A DNA stretch of 10,283 bases from contig CABPWH010000061.1 of NCBI GenBank assembly GCA_902461085.1, positions 1-10,283 on the forward strand. Direction: 5' to 3'. Under the pieces are notes generated by a model. It searched no databases, was not told where the DNA came from, and saw only the letters and a program-made list of their open reading frames with translations. Below, piece after piece: positions 1 to 4,953 of the stretch. Made by a program: the position numbers and the translations under genes. Within the stretch, counting starts at the first letter, position 1, and each line of letters starts with the position of its first letter. This DNA comes from an uncultured Collinsella sp. Its GTDB lineage: Bacteria; Actinomycetota; Coriobacteriia; Coriobacteriales; Coriobacteriaceae.

Positions 1-122
1 GGGCACCGCGGGGCGGCCGTGCCGGCGGTCGCGATAACCGTGGCAGCTATGGCAACAGCCGTGGCGGCAAGCGCGGCGGCAGCTCCCGTCGCCCCGGTGA
101 CGGCGGCGGCAAGCGCAAGTAA
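1..122 (+). CDS. C-terminal tail of an Arg/Gly-rich protein, possibly a DEAD-box RNA helicase (partial)
   Basis: The reading frame with codons starting at base 3 stays open from the window edge to a TAA at 120-122. It encodes about 39 residues dominated by Gly, Arg, Ser and Lys, with RGG-like blocks (PRGGRAGGRDNRG near the start, RGGKRGGSSRRPG later) and a basic KRK end. Such disordered RGG tails are common at the C-terminus of DEAD-box RNA helicases of high-GC bacteria, where they add non-specific RNA affinity. Other RNA-binding proteins carry them too, so the helicase assignment is inference. No catalytic motif lies inside the window. A strong terminator follows at once, which supports this being the true end of a gene. 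Confidence 0.6.
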   Translation, partial: APRGGRAGGRDNRGSYGNSRGGKRGGSSRRPGDGGGKRK

Positions 123-130
123 CATACGCA

Positions 131-146
131 TCGCCCGCTAGGGCGA
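131..146 (+). other. Small perfect hairpin between gene end and terminator
   Basis: TCGCCC (131-136) and GGGCGA (141-146) form a perfect 6-bp stem with a 4-base loop (GCTA), 8 bases after the stop codon and 10 bases before the main terminator stem. No T-run follows it. It could stabilise the 3' end of the message or help polymerase pause, but no function is shown. Confidence 0.5.
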
Positions 147-156
147 GGTGAACCAA

Positions 157-189
157 GGGTCCCGAGCAACTACGCTCGGGGCCCTTTTT
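157..189 (+). terminator. Intrinsic terminator of the upstream gene
   Basis: GGGTCCCGAG (157-166) pairs with CTCGGGGCCC (175-184) across an 8-base loop. This gives a 10-bp GC-rich stem with one G-T wobble, followed directly by TTTTT (185-189) and then GTTTG. The classic stem plus U-tract ends transcription of the Arg/Gly-tailed gene and separates it from what follows. Confidence 0.9.
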
Positions 190-296
190 GTTTGTCGTAT
201 CCGATCGCTAGTTCAAATGTGATTTCCTCGGGAATGCATCTAGAGGATGCCGTGGACCTGTTTCCTGCCATGCGGCAATGGGTCCCATGGGGTGCG

Positions 297-532
297 CCGT
301 GCATTTTTTGGAGTATTCTGCAGTTCGAGTTGTCTGCATACGATTCGGTATTGCCAACGGTGGCCTTCAGATATCCCTTATGAGCGTTTTGAGTTAGATT
401 TCGCCGTTTTCCGGAGCAGGGGCGCGTCATTCTCGCCATGTCGGGACTTAAAATGATACGGCGCCCTACAGTTTTGCCCGCCCGCGGCGGTGCTGGCGCG
501 GTCACGTTGCAGAATACTCCGTTTTTTGCACG
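297..532. repeat. 236-bp MITE-like element with 27-bp imperfect inverted ends
   Basis: The left end (297-323) reads CCGTGCA, then TTTTTT, then GGAGTATTCTGCAG. The reverse complement of the right end (506-532) reads CCGTGCA, then AAAAAC, then GGAGTATTCTGCAA. The outer 7 and inner 13 positions agree, apart from the last base, while the central six-base block differs and is close to complementary. Each arm also carries TGCA at both sides of the near-palindrome GAGTATTC. The interior has no convincing coding frame. Terminal inverted repeats around a short non-coding body suggest a non-autonomous element or a dispersed intergenic repeat. Two facing regulator sites are the alternative. No target duplication touches the ends, but ATGGGGT occurs at 287-293 and 540-546. 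Confidence 0.5.
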
Positions 533-570
533 GGCCAGGATGGGGTACCTCAGGAGAACACGGCGGTATC

Positions 571-608
571 CCGTAAATATATACAATCTGTACCGTAATT
601 TATACAAA
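571..608. repeat. Pair of AT-rich direct repeats, possible operator
   Basis: CCGTAAATATATACAA (571-586) and CCGTAATTTATACAAA (593-608) are near-identical and start 22 bases apart, about two helical turns. Both sit in the most AT-rich part of the spacer, upstream of the EFR1-type gene. TACAAT inside the first copy (582-587) could be a -10 element. Spacing on one DNA face suits cooperative binding of a regulator, but no regulator is identified. Confidence 0.4.
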
Positions 609-680
609 ACGAAGAGGTAGACAGCGTAGGGTGGGAGCATTGGGGTGCTTGGTGCATCAAAACGGGGACCCCACGTGCCG

Positions 681-735
681 TATACTCTGGCTGGATGTGA
701 AAGCGGCTTGACGCGTTGCCAGGCGTAGGGGGAGG
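681..735 (+). promoter_or_regulatory. Putative -10 element and ribosome binding site of the EFR1-type gene
   Basis: TATACT (681-686) matches the -10 consensus at five of six positions and lies 57 bases before the start codon. I see no good -35 at normal spacing, so it may depend on an activator. GGGGGAGGG (about 728-735) is a strong Shine-Dalgarno sequence about 8 bases before ATG 744. Confidence 0.45.
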
Positions 736-743
736 GTGTCTCG

Positions 744-1505
744 ATGAGCGTATTCGAAATTGTGTTTAGTCCGACGGGTGGAACGCGGAAGGTGTCTGGC
801 CTTGTGGCCGGGGCACTGGGCAAGAATACCGTTACCGTCGATCTGACCGATAGCGGGCTAGATTTCAGCGCTGTCTCGATGACTGAGGACGACGTGGCCG
901 TAATCTCTGTGCCGGCGTATGCCGGTAGAATCCCGGCTGTGGTGGCTGACCGGTTGGGCATGGTGCGCGGCAACGGGGCTCGGGCTGTTTTGGTTTGTGT
1001 ATACGGAAACCGCGCGTTTGAGGACACGCTCGTAGAGCTGGAGGACGTTGCGAAGCATGCGGGATTCCGGGTGATCGCGGCAGTTGCGGCCATTGCAGAA
1101 CATTCCATTGCGCGACAGTTTGCTGCCGGTCGTCCGGATGCGCAGGATGCGGCGCAGCTCGCAGAGTTTGCGCAGCAAATTCAGCAAAAGCTGTCGGCTG
1201 AGGATGCATCCGAGCCCTCTATCCCCGGCAATCGTCCTTATAAACAAGCTGGAGGTCACCGCGTGGCACCCGAGGCAACAGAGGATTGCGTTTCCTGCGG
1301 TGCATGCGCCGCGGCGTGCCCCGTTTGTGCTATCGACAAGGGTGACCCCAAACGAGCAGCTGGCGAGGCGTGCATCTCCTGCATGCGCTGCATTGCCGTA
1401 TGTTCGCGAGGCGCTCGTAAGGTTGATTCCAACAAGCTATCCGCTGTTTCCCAGATGCTGAGCAAGGTTTGCGTCGTGCGGAAGGAATGCGAGCTCTTTA
1501 TCTAG
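744..1505 (+). CDS. EFR1-family protein: flavodoxin-like domain plus two [4Fe-4S] ferredoxin motifs
   Basis: This 253-residue protein joins an FMN-binding flavodoxin-like half to a bacterial ferredoxin half and is probably a cytoplasmic electron carrier. The loop FSPTGGTRK (residues 8-16) is the expected FMN-phosphate site. VPAYAGRIP (57-65) and VYGNRAFEDTLVEL (87-100) are typical of the EFR1 group. The ferredoxin part has two cluster motifs: C182, C185, C188, C192 and C210, C213, C216, C220. In the second, the usual Pro after the last Cys is Ser. The start at 744 has a strong ribosome binding site. Family members are widespread in strict anaerobes, and their physiological partners are mostly unknown. 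The gene appears monocistronic and is not obviously linked to the sugar operon that follows. Confidence 0.9.
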   Translation: MSVFEIVFSPTGGTRKVSGLVAGALGKNTVTVDLTDSGLDFSAVSMTEDDVAVISVPAYAGRIPAVVADRLGMVRGNGARAVLVCVYGNRAFEDTLVELEDVAKHAGFRVIAAVAAIAEHSIARQFAAGRPDAQDAAQLAEFAQQIQQKLSAEDASEPSIPGNRPYKQAGGHRVAPEATEDCVSCGACAAACPVCAIDKGDPKRAAGEACISCMRCIAVCSRGARKVDSNKLSAVSQMLSKVCVVRKECELFI

Positions 1506-1516
1506 CGCATACGAAA

Positions 1517-1580
1517 TTGGTGCAATGGGACCAGGTTAATCTGCACCAACCTGGTGCAAACAAACCTGTCCCCAATGCAC
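1517..1580. repeat. Cluster of overlapping, mutually exclusive inverted repeats
   Basis: TTGGTGCA (1517-1524) pairs perfectly with TGCACCAA (1542-1549). ACCAGGTT (1530-1537) pairs perfectly with AACCTGGT (1548-1555). GTGCA (1554-1558) can pair with TGCAC (1576-1580). The arms overlap, so only some stems can form together. The cluster begins 12 bases after the EFR1-type stop codon and has no T-run, so it is not a standard intrinsic terminator. It could be a REP-like 3'-end structure or a dispersed intergenic repeat. Confidence 0.5.
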
Positions 1581-1593
1581 TAGAGTGAGGAGT

Positions 1594-1634
1594 GTCCCCG
1601 AGTGCCGGCAGAAAAGGAACGTCCCTAAGTACCG
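1594..1634. repeat. Imperfect direct repeat, 27-bp period
   Basis: GTCCCCGAGTGCCG (from 1594-1595) and GTCCCTAAGTACCG (1621-1634) match at 11 of 14 positions, about 27 bases apart, with an A-rich stretch (GAAAAGGAA) between them. The repeat lies between the hairpin cluster and the PTS promoter. It may be part of a dispersed intergenic repeat or a regulator site. Nothing indicates a product. Confidence 0.35.
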
Positions 1635-1676
1635 CATAAATACCGTTTATCGATGAAAAAATACCGTTCACCGGTC
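1630..1676. promoter_or_regulatory. Helically phased TACCG motifs upstream of the PTS promoter
   Basis: TACCG occurs at 1630-1634, 1641-1645 and 1662-1666, at intervals of 11 and 21 bases, so all three lie on the same face of the helix. The palindrome ACCGGT follows at about 1670-1675. The last copy ends about 17 bases before the putative -35. This geometry suits an activator or cooperative regulator. The binding protein is unknown and chance cannot be excluded. Confidence 0.35.
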
Positions 1677-1683
1677 ATAATGA

Positions 1684-1711
1684 TTGTTCCGGCTTTGGGC
1701 TTGTCTACAAT
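1684..1711 (+). promoter_or_regulatory. Putative promoter of the alpha-glucoside PTS operon
   Basis: TTGTTC (1684-1689) and TACAAT (1706-1711) are separated by 16 bases. The -10 is good, and the -35 keeps only the TTG core. Transcription would begin near 1718, leaving a leader of about 130 bases before the EIIA start at 1849. That leader carries the antiterminator and terminator structures described separately. Confidence 0.55.
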
Positions 1712-1736
1712 ACCTCCCGTAAAAAGAAATGCGGAA

Positions 1737-1768
1737 GGTTACCGAGTCCCTCGGACGTGGGCCTAACC
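1737..1768 (+). promoter_or_regulatory. RAT-like antiterminator hairpin in the PTS leader
   Basis: GGTTA (1737-1741) pairs with TAACC (1764-1768). Stacked directly on it, CCGAG (1742-1746) pairs with CTCGG (1750-1754) around a TCC loop. This leaves a nine-base bulge (1755-1763) on the 3' side. The ribonucleic antiterminator targets of LicT/BglG proteins are also about 30-nt bulged hairpins that start with GG and end with ACC, though the canonical RAT core sequence is not present. The 3' arm is shared with the terminator stem starting at 1761, so the two structures exclude each other. The antiterminator gene lies in the same operon. Role inferred from architecture. Confidence 0.5.
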
Positions 1769-1830
1769 AAAGTCTTTGAACGGGTGTGTCTCAATGGGCG
1801 CATTCGATTGATTTTGGTTGGGCTATATTT
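1761..1830 (+). terminator. Conditional leader terminator of the PTS operon
   Basis: GCCTAACCAAAGTC (1761-1774) pairs with GATTTTGGTTGGGC (1810-1823) over 14 continuous base pairs, two of them G-T wobbles, with a 35-base loop. It is followed by TATATTT (1824-1830). The tract is only moderately T-rich and the loop is long, so it should be a weak or conditional terminator. Its 5' arm overlaps the RAT-like hairpin, as expected for control by the downstream LicT-type protein. A GTG at 1786 lies within this loop and is an unlikely start codon. Confidence 0.5.
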
Positions 1831-1848
1831 ATGAAGGGACATGTCACC

Positions 1849-2361
1849 ATGGGTTTCTTTTCTCGCCTAATGGGTGGCTCGGATAAGCAGACGACTGCGG
1901 CTTCCGAGTTCGAAATCCTCGCTCCCGTTTCCGGCGAGCTTGTTCATCTAGAAAATACCAATGACCCCGCTTTTAGCAGCCGTGCAGTGGGCGATGGCGT
2001 TGCCGTGGTTCCCCAAGAGGGAACGGTGTGCGCTCCTGTTTCCGGCACCGTCGCGGCGCTGTTTCCGACTGAGCACGCGCTGGGCATCATGTCCGACGAC
2101 AGCTCTGCTCAGGTGATGCTGCACATCGGAATCGACACTGTTAAACTTGAGGGCAAGGGCTTCCATGCACTTGTTGCCCAGGGTGACCATGTCGACGCGG
2201 GCCAGCCCCTCGTCGAGGTCGATTTCGATGCGGTCCGCGCCGCTGGCTTCGATCCTACGGTCTTCGTTATCGTGTGCGAGCGTTCGGAGAACTCGACTCT
2301 TCGTGAGCATGCTTCCGGCCCTGTTGCTGTTAAAGAGCCTGTCGTCTGGCTTTCCGAGTAA
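1849..2361 (+). CDS. PTS EIIA component, glucose (Crr-like) family
   Basis: This stand-alone, cytoplasmic 170-residue EIIA accepts phosphate from HPr and passes it to the IIB domain of the permease. Its length matches E. coli Crr (169 residues). The N-terminus MGFFSRLMGG resembles the MGLFDKL start of Crr, and APVSGELVHLE, VGDGVAV and APVSGTV follow the family order. H92 in LHIGIDTV is the phosphorylation site, and H76 in TEHALGI is the second active-site histidine. I chose ATG 1849 because AAGGGA (1834-1839) lies 9 bases upstream. The in-frame GTG at 1786 falls inside the leader terminator and would add 21 unrelated residues. It is the first gene of the operon. It may also serve other glucose-superfamily permeases in the cell and influence the antiterminator next door. 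Confidence 0.93.
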   Translation: MGFFSRLMGGSDKQTTAASEFEILAPVSGELVHLENTNDPAFSSRAVGDGVAVVPQEGTVCAPVSGTVAALFPTEHALGIMSDDSSAQVMLHIGIDTVKLEGKGFHALVAQGDHVDAGQPLVEVDFDAVRAAGFDPTVFVIVCERSENSTLREHASGPVAVKEPVVWLSE

Positions 2362-2379
2362 ATTCTTGTGGTGGGTACC

Positions 2380-3234
2380 GTGGTTATCAAGCGAGTTTTT
2401 AACAACAACGTCGCAATGGTCACTTCGGACGATGGCTCCGAGCTCATCGTCATCGGTCGAGGCCTCTGCTTTGGCCGTCATGCCGGCGATGCCATCGACG
2501 AGGCATCAGTCGAAAAGACCTACGCGTTGCAGGAGGGAACTTCTCAGGATTCGCGTACGATCGACCGCTTGGCACATCTTTTGGAGTCCATCCCCACCGT
2601 CAACCTCGTGATTTCCGAGGACATCGTTCAGATGCTTCGTCGAGAGCTCAATGTTGATATCAACGACAAGATTCTCATTGCTCTCGCAGACCATATCAGC
2701 CTTGCTTTGGAGCGCGAGCGCAAGGGCGTCTCCTGTGAGAATCCGTTGCTGCTCGAGATTCAGCAGTTCTATCGCAAGGAGTATGCACTTGCGGGCCGTG
2801 CGCTGCAGATTATCAAGGAGTATATGGGCATCCAGATGAGCGAGGAGGAGCAGGGTTTCATTACCTTGCATATCGTCAACGCCACCATGCCGCAACGCTC
2901 CGATCGTCTGATCGTTTCGGTCCAGCTTGTTCGCGACGTGCTCGCGATTGTTTCCAAGCGCTATGCTACGACCCTCGATGACACCTCGCTGCCTTACGAA
3001 CGTTTCGTTCGTCACCTGCAGTTTTTCGCACAGCGAGCGCTTGATCCTACGGCCGGGCAAATCAACGGAGACGCGCTGTTTCTAATCGATGAAACGGCGT
3101 ATCCGTGCGCATTCTCGTGCGCGGACGCCATAGCCGCCCGCTCGTCGTCTACCTATAACGTTGTCGTTACCGATGCCGAGAAGAGTTATCTCGCATATCA
3201 CATTGTTAACCTGCTTGGAGAACCTGGTCTCTAG
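2380..3234 (+). CDS. licT: LicT/BglG-family transcriptional antiterminator
   Basis: An RNA-binding antiterminator with an N-terminal CAT domain (about residues 1-55) and two PTS regulation domains. The start MVIKRVFNNNV aligns one-to-one with LicT MKIAKVINNNV, and IGRGLCF (25-31) matches the RNA-contacting GRGLAF segment. All four PRD histidines are kept: H104 (LADHISLAL), H164 (LHIVNA), H212 (RHLQFFAQR) and H274 (AYHIVNL). The length of 284 is near LicT's 277. The start could be GTG 2368, 2371 or 2380. I chose 2380 from the alignment and GGTGGG (2370-2375) just upstream, though its 4-base spacing is short. It likely binds the hairpin in its own operon leader and prevents termination. EIICB-dependent phosphorylation normally inactivates this family through PRD1 when substrate is absent. 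Confidence 0.92.
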   Translation: MVIKRVFNNNVAMVTSDDGSELIVIGRGLCFGRHAGDAIDEASVEKTYALQEGTSQDSRTIDRLAHLLESIPTVNLVISEDIVQMLRRELNVDINDKILIALADHISLALERERKGVSCENPLLLEIQQFYRKEYALAGRALQIIKEYMGIQMSEEEQGFITLHIVNATMPQRSDRLIVSVQLVRDVLAIVSKRYATTLDDTSLPYERFVRHLQFFAQRALDPTAGQINGDALFLIDETAYPCAFSCADAIAARSSSTYNVVVTDAEKSYLAYHIVNLLGEPGL

Positions 3235-3241
3235 GCATAAC

Positions 3242-3294
3242 GTGCCCACACATCGATTGGTATAAGGCAAGGCTTACGGTCTTGCCCAGGGCAC
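3242..3294 (+). other. Nested hairpin between antiterminator and permease genes
   Basis: GTGCCC (3242-3247) pairs with GGGCAC (3289-3294). Inside it, GGCAAG (3266-3271) pairs with CTTGCC (3281-3286) around a 9-base loop. The downstream tract (ATCTGTCTTAATTT) is only moderately T-rich. Lying in the 99-base gap between genes of one operon, it may be an internal attenuator, an RNA-processing site or a stabiliser that sets different expression for the permease and the regulator. I see no canonical RAT sequence here. Confidence 0.5.
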
Positions 3295-3333
3295 ATCTGT
3301 CTTAATTTGCGGAAAAGGAAGGGGAGTACCGCT

Positions 3334-4950
3334 ATGACCGCAAAAAAGAAGTTCAATTTCAAAGCGCCGTTGGAGGTGTTCGCGAAGTCGATCGTTCAGC
3401 CGATGATGTATCTCTCGGTTGCCGGCATCCTGCTCATCGTGGGCATCATTCTGACCAACAAGACCATCTGCGCCATGATCCCCGTGCTGGGCTTCGGTCC
3501 GTTCCAGCTTGTGGGCGCCGTTGTCTATCAGTCGCTGATGTTTATCATCAACAACCTCTCGATTCTGTTCTGCGTGGGCATCGCCGGCGCCATGGCAAAG
3601 AAGAACAAGGGCCATGCTTCGCTGATCGCCCTGATGTCGTTCTTCCTGTTCCTGCAGGCTAACAACATCGTGCTCAACGCCACCGGCTCTCTTGCCGATG
3701 CGAGCGGCATGCTCGGCCTTACCGGAACCGGCCAGGCCACCGTTATGGGCATCCAGGTACTCGATACCGGCGTATTTGGCGGCATCATCCTCGGTTGCAT
3801 CACCGGTGCTGTGTTCAACAAGTACTCGAACAAGCAGTTCCCCATTGCCCTTTCGATGTTCTCGGGCGTTCGCTTTCCGTTCCTGATTATGATCATCATT
3901 TCCTGGATCATGGGCGCTGGCTTCTGCATCGTTTGGCCTCCGGTTCAGGGTGCCATCTCCTCCGTTGCCGGCATCATTAAGGAGTCGGGCAACATCGGTC
4001 TGTTTATCTACGGCATGCTCAACAAGCTGCTCGTTCCCACCGGTCTGCACCATCTCATCTACACCCCGTTCCAGTTCTCCGATGTGGGCGGCACCCTTAC
4101 GCTGGGCGATCAGGTTATCGCCGGCGCCTATCCCATCCGTGTTGCCGAGATGGCAATGACGGGTCAGCCCTTCTCTGATAGCACCTACTTCAACAGCTAT
4201 ACCTTCAACAACCTGTGGCCCTACATCGGCATCGGTCTCGCCTTTATCGTCACCGCTTACAAGGGGAACAAGGACAAGACCAAAGCCGTTATCATCCCGC
4301 TGATCATCACCGCCGTGCTCTCCTGCGTGACCGAGCCCATGGACTTCCTCTTTGTCTTTGCCGCTCCCGTGCTCTTTGTCGTTCACTCGGTTCTTTCCGG
4401 CATCTTCCTGGTTCTGCTCAAGGTTCTCTCCGTGCCCGCTTCGACTGCAGGCGGCATCATCAACATCGTGGTTTCCAACCTGGTCCTCGGTGTCGACAAG
4501 ACCAACTGGCCGGTTATGCTCGTGCTCGGAGTCGTCAACGCCGCTCTGTACTTCTTCCTCTTCACCTTCCTTATCAAGAAGCTCAAGCTCCACACGCCTG
4601 GTCGCGAGGAGGAGTCCGAGCTCGCCGAGTCCGTTGCCGAGGGCGAGGCCGCCGCGTCTGTCGCGGTGAAGCAGGGCGCTGTTGCCGCGGCTCCCGCAGA
4701 GGGCGTCGATGCAGGCATTGCCGACCTGGTCGCAGGTCTTGGCGGCAAGGACAACATCGAGGAGCTCGAGAACTGCTTTACGCGTCTCCGCGTGAACGTT
4801 AAGAACCCGGACCTCATCGATGAGAACCTCATCAACCACGTGCCCAACAGCGGCATCAACCGCAACGGTAACAATATCCAGATCATCTTTGGCATGAAGG
4901 TCGCCGAGATGCGCGACAAGGTCGAGAACGCAATTGAGAAGGAGCAGTAA
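3334..4950 (+). CDS. PTS EIICB permease, alpha-glucoside type (glucose superfamily)
   Basis: This 538-residue membrane permease imports and phosphorylates a sugar. The IIC part (about 10-430) has many hydrophobic spans, including SVAGILLIVGIIL near the N-terminus, and the conserved PTGLHHLIYTPF stretch (GLHH at 237-240). An Ala/Glu-rich linker (about 425-460) leads to a C-terminal IIB domain (461-538) whose C481, in NCFTRLRV, is the phosphorylated cysteine. No IIA domain is attached, so the separate EIIA at the operon start must supply phosphate. ATG 3334 was chosen because GGAAGGGGA (3317-3325) lies 8 bases upstream. A TTG at 3307 would place that site inside the gene. The adjoining GH4 6-phospho-alpha-glucosidase points to maltose, trehalulose-like sucrose isomers or related alpha-glucosides. 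The exact sugar cannot be read from the sequence. Confidence 0.93.
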   Translation: MTAKKKFNFKAPLEVFAKSIVQPMMYLSVAGILLIVGIILTNKTICAMIPVLGFGPFQLVGAVVYQSLMFIINNLSILFCVGIAGAMAKKNKGHASLIALMSFFLFLQANNIVLNATGSLADASGMLGLTGTGQATVMGIQVLDTGVFGGIILGCITGAVFNKYSNKQFPIALSMFSGVRFPFLIMIIISWIMGAGFCIVWPPVQGAISSVAGIIKESGNIGLFIYGMLNKLLVPTGLHHLIYTPFQFSDVGGTLTLGDQVIAGAYPIRVAEMAMTGQPFSDSTYFNSYTFNNLWPYIGIGLAFIVTAYKGNKDKTKAVIIPLIITAVLSCVTEPMDFLFVFAAPVLFVVHSVLSGIFLVLLKVLSVPASTAGGIINIVVSNLVLGVDKTNWPVMLVLGVVNAALYFFLFTFLIKKLKLHTPGREEESELAESVAEGEAAASVAVKQGAVAAAPAEGVDAGIADLVAGLGGKDNIEELENCFTRLRVNVKNPDLIDENLINHVPNSGINRNGNNIQIIFGMKVAEMRDKVENAIEKEQ

Positions 4951-4953
4951 ACA

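Larger units (their letters stand above)
190..743. other. Gene-free spacer of about 550 bp
   Basis: No convincing gene was found on either strand. The short open frames here (for example about 60 codons at 192-383 and 438-620) lack a good ribosome binding site and resemble no family I know. The long minus-strand frame running through the spacer is the antisense of the following gene. The spacer is locally more AT-rich than the genes (notably 571-610). It holds the inverted-repeat element at 297-532, the direct repeats at 571-608 and the putative promoter near 681, all listed separately. Confidence 0.7.

Noticed and set aside
287..546. ATGGGGT at 287-293 and 540-546 as a target-site duplication of the 297-532 element
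   Set aside because: The copies are 3 and 7 bases away from the inverted ends, not adjacent, and a 7-bp G-rich match can arise by chance. It is not claimed as a duplication.
192..620. Three short plus-strand frames of 60-69 codons in the first spacer
   Set aside because: No convincing ribosome binding site or domain. They overlap one another in different frames and run through the inverted-repeat element, so chance is the simpler explanation.
170..1108. A 312-codon minus-strand frame through the first spacer and the EFR1-type gene
   Set aside because: It starts inside the antisense of the EFR1-type gene and ends in the upstream terminator. It shows no family resemblance and no ribosome binding site.
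1683..1705. GATTGTT followed by CCGG...GGGC as a canonical RAT site
   Set aside because: Only the GATTGTT half resembles the RAT consensus. The 3' half does not, it shows no overlap with a terminator, and it coincides with the putative -35 region.
1786..1848. An N-terminal extension of EIIA starting at GTG 1786
   Set aside because: The GTG lies in the loop of the leader terminator without a ribosome binding site. ATG 1849 has one and gives the normal family length and N-terminus.
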